Notes under the pieces: generated by a model
Told to the model about the DNA's origin: nothing
Databases searched by the model: none
The model's input: only the letters and a program-made list of their open reading frames with translations
Translations under genes and position numbers: made by a program
In this document: positions 27,952-36,583 of the stretch, one piece after another
Numbering within the stretch: position 1 is the stretch's first letter
Layout of the letters: every line of letters begins with the position of its first letter
NCBI GenBank assembly: GCA_039818345.1
Contig: JBCBUC010000004.1
Span: 62,001 to 126,000, forward strand
From: Parvularcula sp039818345
Lineage (GTDB): Bacteria; Pseudomonadota; Alphaproteobacteria; Caulobacterales; Parvularculaceae
Length of the DNA: 64,000 nucleotides
Direction of reading: 5' to 3'

Positions 27952-29064
27952 ATGCCTGACGCGCCTGACCACGACGTTGAGCCCTCTCTTTTCGCGGCTC
28001 TTGCGAGCCATGGGGCGCTCGCGTTCGAGCCAGCGGCAGCTTTTAACGAGGTCACCGCGCTCGCGGCCCGTCTTTGCCAAACCCCGATGGCGGCGCTTGG
28101 TTTTGCCCACGCGCAACAGCACTGGTGCCAATCAAGCCATGGTGTCTCCCTTGCAAGCACGCAGCGCGAACCTTCGTTCCTCACCCCCGGATTGGCGCAG
28201 AAGGGGATGTTGGTGGTGCCCGATGCGGTCAGCGATCCCCGGTTTTCCAAGGACCCCATCACCATCGGTGGTGAACCGCTACGTTTTTATGCCAGTGTAC
28301 CGATCACCTTAGACGAAGACCGAGGGCTCGGCGTTTTATGTGTGCTTGATCACCAGCCGCGGGAGGCCGGTCTGAGTGACGACCAGCGCACACATCTTCA
28401 GTCACTCGCTCAGCTGACGCTGCGTGTCGCCAAACTTCACCATGCCTACCTCATTGAGCGCGCATCTCTCCGGGAGAGCGTGCATCGCACTCGGAACATC
28501 ATCTCGGTGGTGCAGGCCCTGGTGATGCGCACACTGACGAGTGCAAGTAGCCAAGAGGAGGCCGCCTCCACCCTGATGGGGAGGCTCGATGCCCTAGGCT
28601 CGGTGCAAGATACATTACTGGCGGAGGGACGTGAGGGCGTCGATTTGCGCAACCTGGTGGTCCAACAGCTTGCTCCTTTCATGGATGAAGCTGATCGGCG
28701 CCTGACGATGAAAGGTCCCGACGCCACCATCGATGCAAGCGCAGCTGAGGCGATTGGCATGGCGATCCACGAACTTGCAACCAACGCAACCAAGCATGGC
28801 GCGTTGTCGAACGACTCCGGCGACGTTTCCATCCTCTGGAAGCCATCAGCAAGCGGAGAATTAGTCTTTCAATGGACGGAAAAAAGCGGGGGTGATGCCC
28901 CATTGCTCCCTTTAAAAGAAAAGGGATTTGGCTCGACGCTGCTTGGTCCGTTAACGGCGGAGCGGATCGGCGGAGAAGCTAAGCTGGAGTTAGGTGCCGA
29001 AGGAGCGTCCTGGTCTGCGTCCATTGCTCCGCATTTGGTTATCTATCTTGGTAAAGATGATTAG
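27952..29064 (+). CDS. Soluble GAF-domain histidine kinase, HWE/HisKA_2 type
   Basis: This 370-residue soluble sensor kinase has a GAF domain (about residues 20-165, PMAALGFAHAQQHWCQS, FYASVPI, LGVLCVLD) and then a HWE/HisKA_2-like core. His178 is in ESVHRTRNIISVVQAL, the N-box is HELATNATKHGALS (Asn278), and the later QWTEKSGG supplies the W-x-E of HWE kinases. No membrane helices are visible. Such kinases act in light and general-stress signalling in alphaproteobacteria. No response regulator is adjacent. The GAF domain lacks an obvious bilin-binding cysteine context, so light sensing is not shown. It is convergent with the rhodopsin gene. Confidence 0.85.
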   Translation: MPDAPDHDVEPSLFAALASHGALAFEPAAAFNEVTALAARLCQTPMAALGFAHAQQHWCQSSHGVSLASTQREPSFLTPGLAQKGMLVVPDAVSDPRFSKDPITIGGEPLRFYASVPITLDEDRGLGVLCVLDHQPREAGLSDDQRTHLQSLAQLTLRVAKLHHAYLIERASLRESVHRTRNIISVVQALVMRTLTSASSQEEAASTLMGRLDALGSVQDTLLAEGREGVDLRNLVVQQLAPFMDEADRRLTMKGPDATIDASAAEAIGMAIHELATNATKHGALSNDSGDVSILWKPSASGELVFQWTEKSGGDAPLLPLKEKGFGSTLLGPLTAERIGGEAKLELGAEGASWSASIAPHLVIYLGKDD

Positions 29065-29133
29065 GGCTCTGAAACATCCACGGCGTTCTTAGAGCCGCAG
29101 CCATAATCCTCCCATCAGTCTTTCTGCGAGTGG

Positions 29134-29175
29134 TCGCGTCGACGCGCCTATTGCGTGCCGACGCGATCTTTTTTT
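29134..29175 (+). terminator. Rho-independent terminator after the GAF kinase gene
   Basis: TCGCGTCG (29134-29141) pairs with CGACGCGA (29159-29166), the stem continues inward with ACGC/GCGT, and a run of seven T follows (29169-29175). The T-run lies on the + strand side, so it ends the kinase transcript; the rhodopsin transcript meets the hairpin without a U-run. Confidence 0.85.
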
Positions 29176-29176
29176 G

Positions 29177-29965
29177 TTACTCGGCTGGCTGGGCGGCCAG
29201 TCCGGGTGCTGAAGCTTCTGCTTCGTGTTCCGATTTCCGTACGGCGATGACGTAAATCAAGACACCAAACATCGCTTTGGCGACGATATCAGCGATCGTG
29301 TAGCCGACCTGTATGACAGTATCAGCTGCACCGCCGGTGAGACCCACAAACGGCGCCATGTAGACGATGGGATAGAAACCCCAACTTGCAAACGTCAGCA
29401 GGCGTGCGGTTTTAATCAGCGGTTTCACATTCTCTGGTTGGCGCTCAATTGATTGGCCAAGTCCTTGGAAAAGCTGCCAAACGATGTAGAGGAATGGGAT
29501 CGTTGACAAAAAGCCCCACAGCGCACGTGTACCGTTGCTCGCGGCGATTTCACCTGGATAGCCAAGCGCCACCATAATTGCAGCGGCGATCCCGAGGGTT
29601 GTCGCTTTACTGATGGTTTCTTGACGCGACAAGCGCATAACCAGGATAAGCTCAATAAGGAGCAAAGGGACCGTCAGGAGCCAGTCGACGTAACGATAGG
29701 CGTCGTTAAACGCGTAACCTGTCGCCGTGATTGTTCCGTCTGTCACCGTGTAGGCGGCGTCCCAGCTCTCAAAGATACGCCAGTAGTGGTAGGCCGCGAT
29801 GGCTGTCACGAGGCCCGTAACGGTCAGCGCGGTGCGGTATGCTGGCGCGACTTGTGCGCGCCCTAGCCAGAAAAACAGCGTTGCCGCTGCCATTGTGGCA
29901 AAGGTGAAGGAGAAGGCGTTGTAGATCAGGTTGTACTGACCAACGCTAAGGAGGTCTGCTTCCAT
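29177..29965 (-). CDS. Proton-pumping microbial rhodopsin, xanthorhodopsin-like
   Basis: This seven-helix retinal protein is a light-driven proton pump. Helix C carries RYVDWLLTVPLLLIE: counter-ion Asp94, Thr98 and proton-donor Glu105, the DTE motif of outward proton pumps. Leu102 stands where leucine gives green absorption in proteorhodopsin. The Schiff-base lysine is Lys230 (IADIVAKAMFG). His60 in helix B (AAYHYW) is a candidate for the Asp-His pair. GYPGEIAAS and LWGFLSTIPFLY resemble xanthorhodopsin; Gly151 sits where that protein has the glycine opening its carotenoid site. It lies 80 bases downstream of blh, with AAAGGA upstream. Confidence 0.95.
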   Translation of the reverse strand: MEADLLSVGQYNLIYNAFSFTFATMAAATLFFWLGRAQVAPAYRTALTVTGLVTAIAAYHYWRIFESWDAAYTVTDGTITATGYAFNDAYRYVDWLLTVPLLLIELILVMRLSRQETISKATTLGIAAAIMVALGYPGEIAASNGTRALWGFLSTIPFLYIVWQLFQGLGQSIERQPENVKPLIKTARLLTFASWGFYPIVYMAPFVGLTGGAADTVIQVGYTIADIVAKAMFGVLIYVIAVRKSEHEAEASAPGLAAQPAE

Positions 29966-30045
29966 GGGGTTTCCTTTGGTTTTTTCAATTATCTCGAATT
30001 ATTTTTTGTTTGGCCCCGGAACAGTGGTGGAATGACGCATGCTGT

Positions 30046-30912
30046 CTAAATGTGCTTAATTGGCGCACCTGTTCTTGCGAGTAAGATCATATGCGGCACT
30101 GTCAGTGCCGCTAAGCCCCAGAAAATCATGCGAATTATGTGGTCGGCAATGCTCAGTGATGAGATCGCTGGCATAGCAAGTGTTGTAACGGTTCCAGCCA
30201 TAACTGCTGCAACCAACGCATACGCAACAAGAACAGTACGCTTCGACTTTGACGTAATAAGGTCCGCATGGCGATGGAGATGAAGCGGGCTGTGCCATAG
30301 AGCGAAATAGAGACCAAAGTAGATCAGAGGGGGGAGGAAAAATGCACCCGCGAACACGGTGGCAGGAAGTGGCAATTGTCGCCAGTCGATCACCGCCACA
30401 GCGCCCAACGAGCCCACCAGCACCATGGGGAGGTATTGGTTCAGCGAGCCGAGCTCTGCTTGGGTCGCGCTGCTTCCCTCGCCAAGCATCACGCCAAATA
30501 TATTGGCAACTTCAATAGGATGGGCTATGAACGGTAACGTGATAGCGCTAAAACTAAGCAACAGGCGTACAGCCTGCGGAAGGCTATCATCCCAATCATC
30601 CGCAAAGTGAACGATACTAAACGCTAAGAATGCTAATAATGCGAGCGATTCCCAGACGGAGAAAACCATAAAGCAAAGCGCTGCGCAGGCCACATAGATC
30701 AGATGGAACACGACAAATGATGGCCAAGATCGCCAATACCCAGCGCGATGAGAAATCCACAAGTCCATAGCGCCGTGCGGAAAGCCAGTGAGAATAAAGG
30801 CGATGGCGATCCCCACCATCACGCCGATGCCCAGGACGTCAAATCCCATGATCATCTCGATAATGATCAGCGAGAGACTGACAACGATAAAAATATTCCG
30901 CCAGCTGCTCAT
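30046..30912 (-). CDS. blh: Beta-carotene 15,15'-dioxygenase, Brp/Blh family
   Basis: This membrane enzyme splits beta-carotene into two retinals and so supplies the chromophore of the rhodopsin encoded just downstream. The 288-residue protein has eight or so hydrophobic segments and the family histidines: GFPHGAMD (His46), VHFADDW (His102), WHSPLHLHRH (His207, 211, 213, 215) and VPHMIL (His274). Sampled G+C is near 48%, clearly below most neighbours, which fits the known mobility of rhodopsin-blh pairs. No carotenoid synthesis (crt) genes are in the window. Confidence 0.95.
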   Translation of the reverse strand: MSSWRNIFIVVSLSLIIIEMIMGFDVLGIGVMVGIAIAFILTGFPHGAMDLWISHRAGYWRSWPSFVVFHLIYVACAALCFMVFSVWESLALLAFLAFSIVHFADDWDDSLPQAVRLLLSFSAITLPFIAHPIEVANIFGVMLGEGSSATQAELGSLNQYLPMVLVGSLGAVAVIDWRQLPLPATVFAGAFFLPPLIYFGLYFALWHSPLHLHRHADLITSKSKRTVLVAYALVAAVMAGTVTTLAMPAISSLSIADHIIRMIFWGLAALTVPHMILLARTGAPIKHI

Positions 30913-30959
30913 AATCCTTGATGTAGTTCAGGGTGGTGAAGAACAAACGGAAAAGATGT

Positions 30960-30979
30960 CGCGGCTTCACAAATCCGCG
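30960..30979. repeat. Inverted repeat upstream of blh
   Basis: CGCGG (30960-30964) and CCGCG (30975-30979) form arms around a ten-base AT-richer centre, about 50 bases upstream of the blh start. The 286-base gap between purF and blh must hold both ends' control elements. The repeat could be a regulator site or a small RNA hairpin in the leader. No U-run follows, so it is not a terminator. Evidence is positional only. Confidence 0.3.
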
Positions 30980-31198
30980 TATGGATCGTTGCAGTGCGGC
31001 GTTCTTTGGACGATCCTCGTTCGGGATGGGTTCAGATTGGCGTGAACGCTTCATGGGCGGCGTTGCGGGTGCACAGTCCCCAATCAAAACGAGCGAATGC
31101 ATGCCCGCACCAACGGTGATCGCCAAAGACAACAGGAGACGCCGTCAGCGAACCCTGCGTGCCGCCAGGGTACAAACCCAGCCTTTTGGACGGACAGC

Positions 31199-32698
31199 CT
31201 ATCCAGACTCCCGCAACAGGCTGAGCTGCTCAATCTTTTCCAACGTCCGTGTCTGATCGGCCAACGGGGTTGGGTAATCACCGGTAAAGCAATGGTCCGT
31301 GAATGCCGGAGCGGCCGCCTCGCGCGGGCCTTTGCCAAGCGCTTGGTAGAGGCCTTCAAGGCTCAGAAACGCAAGACTGTCGGCGCCGATCTCTTGGCGT
31401 ATTTCTTCAACCGTATGGCTTGAGGCCATGAGTTCGTCTTGGCTCGGCGTGTTGATGCCGTAAAAATCCGGGTACTTAATCGGCGGGCAGGCAATGCGAA
31501 GATGGACTTCTTTGGCGCCAGCCTCACGGATCATGGTGATGATCTTCCGGCTGGTGGTGCCGCGAACGAGGCTATCGTCGACCAGGATCACGCGTTTGCC
31601 TTTCACCACCCCGGCATTGGCGGAGTGCTTGCGGGCAACCCCCGTCTCTCGCACCGCTTGGCTTGGTTGGATAAAGGTTCGGCCCGCATAATGGCTCCGG
31701 ACCAGCGCCATGTCGTATTCGATGCCGCTTTCTTTGGAGTAGCCAATCGCCGACGGCACACCGGAATCAGGGATCGGTGAGACAAGGTCGGCTTCGACAT
31801 GGGTTTCGGCAGCCAGCGTTTTGCCAAGGCGCTGGCGAATCTTGTAGATGCTTTCTCCGTCCACGATGCTATCGGGCCGGGCGAAATAGATGAGCTCAAA
31901 GATACAAGGGCGCGGGCTCCGCTCCGCGGCAAGACGGCGGCTGGTGAGCGATCCGTCGCGGCCACAAATGACCACCTCGCCTGGTTCGATATCGCGAATG
32001 AACGTCGCACCGATCAAATCAAAGGCGCAACTTTCTGACGACAGAACATAACCGTCACCGAGCTTGCCCAGGACCAGCGGCCTAATGCCGACGGGGTCGC
32101 GCATGCCAATCAGCGCATCGCGGGTGAGAACGGTGAGCGCGAATGCGCCTTCCACCGAGCGTGCCGCATCAATCAATTTGTCACTCATCGTCAGGCCACG
32201 GGAGATCGCGGTGAGTTGCACCAGCACTTCTGAATCTGACGTTGTGTGAAATATCGACCCCTTTGAGATCAGCTCCTGTCGGAGGGTGAGGGCGTTGGTC
32301 AGCTGACCGTTATGCGCCATCGCCACGCCGCCGCGGTCAAGATCGGCATAGAGCGGTTGGACGTTTCGCTTATGGCCACCTCCGGCGGTGGAGTACCGCG
32401 TGTGTCCGATGGCAGCGGTGCCGGGGAGGGCTTTTAGCACCTGTTCGCCGTGGAAATGGTCGGCGACCAAGCCAAGCTGACGGTCCGAATGGAACTGGCC
32501 CTCGTGATACGTCGTGATCCCGGCAGCCTCTTGTCCGCGGTGCTGGAGCGCGTGGAGTCCCAGGGCGACAAGCTGGGCGGCGGGAACGTCGGTGTTGATG
32601 ACCCCAAAGACCCCGCATTCCTCTTGGAGCGCGCGGGGCATCGTGGGCCTGGCGGTCTGCCGTTCGGCTTCGCGGCGGAGAAAGGAGGATGGCGACAT
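31199..32698 (-). CDS. purF: Amidophosphoribosyltransferase
   Basis: This enzyme catalyses the first committed step of purine synthesis (PRPP + glutamine to phosphoribosylamine). After a 27-residue propeptide comes ECGVFG, with Cys28 as the expected N-terminal nucleophile after processing. Further family signatures are LQHRGQEAAGI, ARPDSIVDGESIY, the PRPP loop VILVDDSLVRGTTSRKI, and a late CFTGDYP cysteine as in iron-sulfur type enzymes. The length of 499 residues is usual. cvpA lies 84 bases upstream on the same strand, the classical cvpA-purF pairing. Confidence 0.97.
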   Translation of the reverse strand: MSPSSFLRREAERQTARPTMPRALQEECGVFGVINTDVPAAQLVALGLHALQHRGQEAAGITTYHEGQFHSDRQLGLVADHFHGEQVLKALPGTAAIGHTRYSTAGGGHKRNVQPLYADLDRGGVAMAHNGQLTNALTLRQELISKGSIFHTTSDSEVLVQLTAISRGLTMSDKLIDAARSVEGAFALTVLTRDALIGMRDPVGIRPLVLGKLGDGYVLSSESCAFDLIGATFIRDIEPGEVVICGRDGSLTSRRLAAERSPRPCIFELIYFARPDSIVDGESIYKIRQRLGKTLAAETHVEADLVSPIPDSGVPSAIGYSKESGIEYDMALVRSHYAGRTFIQPSQAVRETGVARKHSANAGVVKGKRVILVDDSLVRGTTSRKIITMIREAGAKEVHLRIACPPIKYPDFYGINTPSQDELMASSHTVEEIRQEIGADSLAFLSLEGLYQALGKGPREAAAPAFTDHCFTGDYPTPLADQTRTLEKIEQLSLLRESG

Positions 32699-32782
32699 CG
32701 TTCAGGTTCCGCAGGGGGCGTTTCACAGAAGTGTTGCACAGCACATGGCCCGAAGGGCCGCGCGAGGCAAACGATTCGAACG

Positions 32783-33238
32783 CTATTCTTGAGGTGCTCC
32801 GAGGCCAATCGCTGTGACGTGAAGAGCAGGCGCCAACAGGCTTCCCTGGACCATCGCAGGCTTGGCCGCATCAATGTGATAAATCTCGATGGTGAAGAGC
32901 ACGAAAGCCGCAAGAATCCATCCGCGGATCGCTCCAATCAGCGACCCAGTGGCTTGATCGACCTCTAAAGGAAGGCGGGTCGTGATGCGGCGGGCGGCCA
33001 ATGTTCCGGCCAACGACACCACAGAAAATCCGCCAGCAAAGACGAGCACGAGAATCAGGGCCTGCATCGCGAGCCCGCCGCCGGCGCCTGCCAAATGCGG
33101 CCCCAAGAGAGCAAACGCCACAAAGCCCCCGCCGATGGCGAAGAGCGTGATCACTTCCTTCACGCCGCCGCGGAGCCAACCAATGCTGCCGGACAGGACG
33201 AGAAGGAGAAGAACAAGGAGGTCAAAGAGGCTCACCAC
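32783..33238 (-). CDS. cvpA: CvpA family membrane protein
   Basis: This four-helix membrane protein is found upstream of purF in many proteobacteria; in E. coli it is needed for colicin V production. Helices follow SLFDLLVLLLLVLSGSIG, FAIGGGFVAFALLG, MQALILVLVFAGGFSVVSLAG and IRGWILAAFVLFTIE. The frame is open to 33448 but overlaps radA; GTG-GTG at 33238/33235 gives the usual product of about 150 residues. No strong ribosome-binding site is seen, so the exact start is uncertain. Confidence 0.85.
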   Translation of the reverse strand: MVSLFDLLVLLLLVLSGSIGWLRGGVKEVITLFAIGGGFVAFALLGPHLAGAGGGLAMQALILVLVFAGGFSVVSLAGTLAARRITTRLPLEVDQATGSLIGAIRGWILAAFVLFTIEIYHIDAAKPAMVQGSLLAPALHVTAIGLGAPQE

Positions 33239-33266
33239 ACTGCTCTCGCGAAGATCGGCGCGGAGT

Positions 33267-34616
33267 TCAACCGCGCGCAAGCCAATCTGCCGCGTCCTTA
33301 ATGGAGCTGAGAGGAACAGGTTGAATGGCTTCGCTTTCTGTGTCCGCCGGACCAGCCGCACGGACGAACCCGAGCTTCGCCGCTTCGCCCAATCGGAGGC
33401 CAGACTGTGACGCGCGCCGTAAGTTACCGGAGAGGCCGATTTCGCCAAAGGCCGCTGTTCGCGCCGGGAGGGCTTTGCCTTCTTTTGCTGAGATCAGCGC
33501 CAAGGCTGCTGGGAGGTCAGCGGCGGGGTCGGTGATCCTGAGGCCGCCAGCGACGTTGAGGAACACATCATCTCGGCTGAAATCGACCCCGGCGCGGGCG
33601 GCGAGCACCGCCAAAAGCTGCGAAAGCCGTGCAGAATCCCATCCAACGACAGCCCGCCTGGGCACAGCCAGGCTTGAGGGCAACACCAAGGCTTGAATCT
33701 CGCAAAGAAGAGGACGGGTGCCTTCGGTTCCGGCAAAAACTGCGGTGCCCGGCGTGTCGTCATCGGCCTCGCCCAGGAACAGCGCGGAGGGATTGGTGAC
33801 TTCGGAAAGCCCGGTTGACGCCATTTCGAAAACGCCAATCTCCCCGGCCGGACCATACCGGTTCTTCACCGCACGGATCAGCCGGAAGCTGCGCCCTGGC
33901 TCCGTTTCAAAATAGAGGACCACATCAACGAGGTGTTCGACGACACGTGGTCCCGCAATCTGCCCCTCCTTGGTGACATGTCCCACAAGGATCACCGTGC
34001 AATTGGCGTTTTTGGCAAAGCGGGTCAGTTCTGATGCACAAGCCCTGACCTGGGCCACTGTTCCGGGGGCGGAGGGGAGGTCATCGGACCAAAGCGTTTG
34101 GATCGAATCGACGATCAGTACCTCGGGCTTCTCGGCCTTCACGGTCTGCATGATGTCTTTAAGGGCGGTGCCGATCGCTAGGCTCATTGGTGCCTTCTCC
34201 ACCCCAAGGCGGTCAGCTCGCAGACGAATTTGCGCTAGAGCCTCCTCGCCAGAAATATAGAGGGTTTTCTTGCCTGTGCCTGCAATTGCCGCGCCTGTTT
34301 GAAGAAGCAGCGTGGACTTTCCGATGCCCGGCTCACCGCCGACGAGAAGAGCGGAACCGGGAACCAGCCCACCGCCGAGGGCGCGGTCAAATTCTGCCGT
34401 GCCCGTATGAAATCGCGGCGGCGGTGTGTGTTCACCAGCCAAGGCTTCAAGCGCTAGGCCATTGGCTTTGGTTTTTTTACCGCTGCTCGGGGCAGCCATC
34501 GGATCGGTTTCCGGTTCGAGGGTGTTCCACGCCCCACAATCGTCGCAACGGCCTTGCCAGCGCGCGTAAACGCTGCCGCAGGATTGGCATACAAAGGAGT
34601 TTTGAGACCTGGCCAT
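33267..34616 (-). CDS. radA: DNA repair protein RadA/Sms
   Basis: This RecA-related branch-migration ATPase acts in recombination. The zinc finger is CQSCG...CDDCG (Cys10, 13, 24, 27). The RecA-like core has Walker A GGEPGIGKSTL (about residue 92), Walker B EVLIVDSIQTL and the RadA-specific KNRYG. The C-terminal Lon-like domain includes FLNVAGGLRITDPAADL and FGEIGLSGNLRR. The length of 449 residues is normal. It sits 28 bases upstream of cvpA, so radA-cvpA-purF may be one transcript. Confidence 0.97.
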   Translation of the reverse strand: MARSQNSFVCQSCGSVYARWQGRCDDCGAWNTLEPETDPMAAPSSGKKTKANGLALEALAGEHTPPPRFHTGTAEFDRALGGGLVPGSALLVGGEPGIGKSTLLLQTGAAIAGTGKKTLYISGEEALAQIRLRADRLGVEKAPMSLAIGTALKDIMQTVKAEKPEVLIVDSIQTLWSDDLPSAPGTVAQVRACASELTRFAKNANCTVILVGHVTKEGQIAGPRVVEHLVDVVLYFETEPGRSFRLIRAVKNRYGPAGEIGVFEMASTGLSEVTNPSALFLGEADDDTPGTAVFAGTEGTRPLLCEIQALVLPSSLAVPRRAVVGWDSARLSQLLAVLAARAGVDFSRDDVFLNVAGGLRITDPAADLPAALALISAKEGKALPARTAAFGEIGLSGNLRRASQSGLRLGEAAKLGFVRAAGPADTESEAIQPVPLSSIKDAADWLARG

Positions 34617-34885
34617 GAGACCAGTTTAGACTGTTCCTGATCGAGTGGAAGACCCGGTTACGCCCCTTGTTTGGCGGCGGCCGATAGTAAGAAACGTGGG
34701 CTGAGTTTTATTTTTTCGCTACGTTTCTGAACAAGACCTTATGGTAAATTTCCGTTTCCACTGATTAATCGTAGGTTTCTTTTCTATAAATAAGCAGTAA
34801 ACAGAGCATTCACTCGATCTTCATTTTGGCCCGACAGTGTTCTCCAAGGTTAACGCATGAGACAGTCAGGCGAGGAGGCTCGGCA

Positions 34886-35173
34886 ATGTCGATTGAGACC
34901 CGGATTGAAGAAATCGTCAACGCGGAACGTATTCCGACAGCGGACGAAATGTACCGGATGGGTATCGAAGCCTCAACGGGCTGTGAAGGCGGAGAGGTCG
35001 ATCTCGTCGCTGCGCATAAGTGGTTCAACCTGGCAGCAGTCCAGGGCAATACAGAAGCCGCCTACTACCGCAAGCAGCTGACCCTTGAGATGGATGCTCG
35101 CCAGGTTGCTGAAGCCCAACGCGAGGCGCGTGAATGGCTTCGCCGGATCCGTCCGGTCACCAGCGCCGCTTAG
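34886..35173 (+). CDS. Small SEL1-like repeat protein
   Basis: This 95-residue soluble protein has one SEL1/TPR-like unit (DLVAAHKWFNLAAVQGNTEAA) followed by a charged helix. ATG 34886 has GAGGAGG about six bases upstream, so it is preferred to frame openings at 34826. Function unknown; similar small proteins sit near radA in other alphaproteobacteria as far as I recall. The 269 bases before it are AT-richer and probably hold its promoter. It overlaps the fau end by four bases. Confidence 0.75.
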   Translation: MSIETRIEEIVNAERIPTADEMYRMGIEASTGCEGGEVDLVAAHKWFNLAAVQGNTEAAYYRKQLTLEMDARQVAEAQREAREWLRRIRPVTSAA

Positions 35174-35763
35174 CGCCGGCGCTGAAACGCTTGATAGCCG
35201 GCTTCGGAGACGAAGCCGTCCAGGAATTGATCCGTAGGCCCCACCGGGAAACGGTCCAGCATCTGCCCCTGATAGCCATAGCCGATCGCTGTGACGCCAT
35301 TGTCGTTGCGCAGGCTCTCCAGGGTCCGATCATAAAATCCTCCCCCCATGCCAAGCCGCGCGCCGTCCGGTCTCACCGCTAAAAGCGGTGTGACGACGAT
35401 GTTGGGCACCATTTCTGGTGCATCGTTGCGCGGCTCAAGGATGCCAAAGGCGCCAGCCTCAAGCGGTTTGTCGATCTCGAACAGGCGAAAGCGCAAGGGT
35501 TCTTTCTTTTTCACAACCACGGGCAACAGAACGGCAACACCGCGACGGGCGAGCTCTCCGGCCAAGGGCGCTGTATCAAGTTCATCGCCGATCGCATGAT
35601 AGATCGCGACGTTGTCGCCTTCGCCCGGTTCCAGCGCCGTCATGAAATGGGTCGCAGCGAACCGTGCCGCGTTGGGCTGACGCGTTGCTGCATCGCGCCG
35701 CGCAGCTTTGGATCGCTCGCGAAACGTCGCTTTCCAATTCACCAGGCTCATTGCCGGAAGCAT
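35170..35763 (-). CDS. fau: 5-formyltetrahydrofolate cyclo-ligase
   Basis: The enzyme converts 5-formyl-THF to 5,10-methenyl-THF using ATP and so feeds one-carbon pools used in purine synthesis. The signature LAVRPDGARLGMGGGFYDRTLE (about residues 127-148) contains the nucleotide and folate site. The N-terminal KATFRERSKAARR basic helix is also typical. It has 197 residues. It lies directly downstream of the predicted 6S RNA and zapA, an arrangement conserved across proteobacteria. A second ATG at 35751 is possible. Confidence 0.93.
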   Translation of the reverse strand: MLPAMSLVNWKATFRERSKAARRDAATRQPNAARFAATHFMTALEPGEGDNVAIYHAIGDELDTAPLAGELARRGVAVLLPVVVKKKEPLRFRLFEIDKPLEAGAFGILEPRNDAPEMVPNIVVTPLLAVRPDGARLGMGGGFYDRTLESLRNDNGVTAIGYGYQGQMLDRFPVGPTDQFLDGFVSEAGYQAFQRRR

Positions 35764-35802
35764 CAGGTCGGCCCCTTCTTGTTAAGGCGCCGCACCGACC
35801 GT

Positions 35803-35945
35803 CGGACATGAGATTCGCCCTGGACCCGAAGGTACAGGTGGGCGCCGCGTGAAAGGGACCACGATCCCAACCAGGGGCAGCTCCCGGCAATGTCTGTAAG
35901 GCCCCGGGGAAAGATGTCCTAACGGGTCGGGCAGCAGTCCACGAA
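35803..35945 (-). ncRNA. ssrS: 6S RNA
   Basis: This RNA mimics an open promoter and binds sigma-70 RNA polymerase in stationary phase. The 220-base gap between zapA and fau on the minus strand can fold into the 6S shape. GGAC/GTCC at the ends, GCCC/GGGC and GACCCG (35923-35928) with CGGGTC (35823-35828) form the closing stem. The interior contains TTTCCCCGGGGCCTTAC and GGTTGGGATCGTGGTCCCTTT, stretches I associate with alphaproteobacterial 6S RNA. The zapA-6S-fau order is classical. Ends are approximate. Confidence 0.75.
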
Positions 35946-35983
35946 GCTATGGTTGGGCCAGGCCAAGCGCAAGGGCGCTCGTT

Positions 35984-36286
35984 TCAGCTCTCCAGCGCTT
36001 TTTCGATTCGCTCACTGGCGCGGTCGAGTTGGGCGGCGGCCCATTCAGCAGCTTTGCCTTCCGGCGTCGCATCCGCCCAGCGGGCTTTTGCTTCGTCATA
36101 CTCATCCAGCACAGCCAGCGCTGCGATCAACACGGCCTGTCGGTCGTCGAGATCGTCGTGCTTGGCCTTGGCCGCGGTCACCAATCCATCAAAAACGCCC
36201 GCCAGTTCTTCAAGGCGAATCTCTTGTCCATCGTCACACACCAAGAGATGTTCACTGCCGCCTATTTTAACGCGGACCTCACCCAC
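35984..36286 (-). CDS. zapA: Cell division protein ZapA
   Basis: This small protein bundles FtsZ filaments at the division ring. The 100-residue product has the N-terminal ZapA beta-strands (EVRVKIGGSEHLLVCDDGQE, then IRLEELAGVFDGLV) and a long C-terminal helix with QAVLIAALAVLDEYDEAKAR. It overlaps the end of the upstream coiled-coil gene by eight bases. Its location ahead of 6S RNA and fau supports the call. Confidence 0.87.
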   Translation of the reverse strand: MGEVRVKIGGSEHLLVCDDGQEIRLEELAGVFDGLVTAAKAKHDDLDDRQAVLIAALAVLDEYDEAKARWADATPEGKAAEWAAAQLDRASERIEKALES

Positions 36287-36479
36287 GCCGTTCTTCCCGG
36301 CCTTGGGCGATCAATTGCTCCAGTTGTTGCATCGCTGTTTCAGCGCGCATCTCGATTGAGCCAATAAGTTCCAGTCCTTTCTGCGTGTCTCGGCGAATCG
36401 CCTTGGCACCCTTTAGTTCAGTTTCGACCCGGCTTATGGCCGCTGTCAGTCGTCGTTCTGCTTCTTCCAATCGCTGCAT
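36279..36479 (-). CDS. Small coiled-coil protein (DUF4164-like)
   Basis: This 66-residue, almost entirely helical protein (MQRLEEAERRLTAAISRVE, MRAETAMQQLEQLIAQG) has a heptad pattern. It is coupled to zapA by an eight-base overlap, so a role with ZapA at the divisome is a reasonable inference. Similar small proteins precede zapA in other alphaproteobacteria. ATG 36479 has GAGGGG upstream; the frame extends to 36518. Confidence 0.65.
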   Translation of the reverse strand: MQRLEEAERRLTAAISRVETELKGAKAIRRDTQKGLELIGSIEMRAETAMQQLEQLIAQGREERRG

Positions 36480-36583
36480 AATCCCCTCAGCTTCAATTGA
36501 GGGATAGACGGCGAACACCCGCCTTTCCCTTGACCATCAAAGTCTCCGCGGGCATCGACAGCGCGAAACCTTAGGAGACCAGC

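Noticed and set aside
27875..28265. N-terminal extension of the ccmF frame
   Set aside because: It overlaps the divergent kinase gene and lacks similarity to CcmF; ATG 27875 matches family starts.
30913..31198. Gap between purF and blh checked for a tRNA or small gene
   Set aside because: No tRNA arms or coding-like frame found; only an inverted repeat was kept at low confidence.
34617..34885. Gap before the SEL1-like gene checked for RNA genes
   Set aside because: AT-rich leader without recognisable RNA structure or coding frame.
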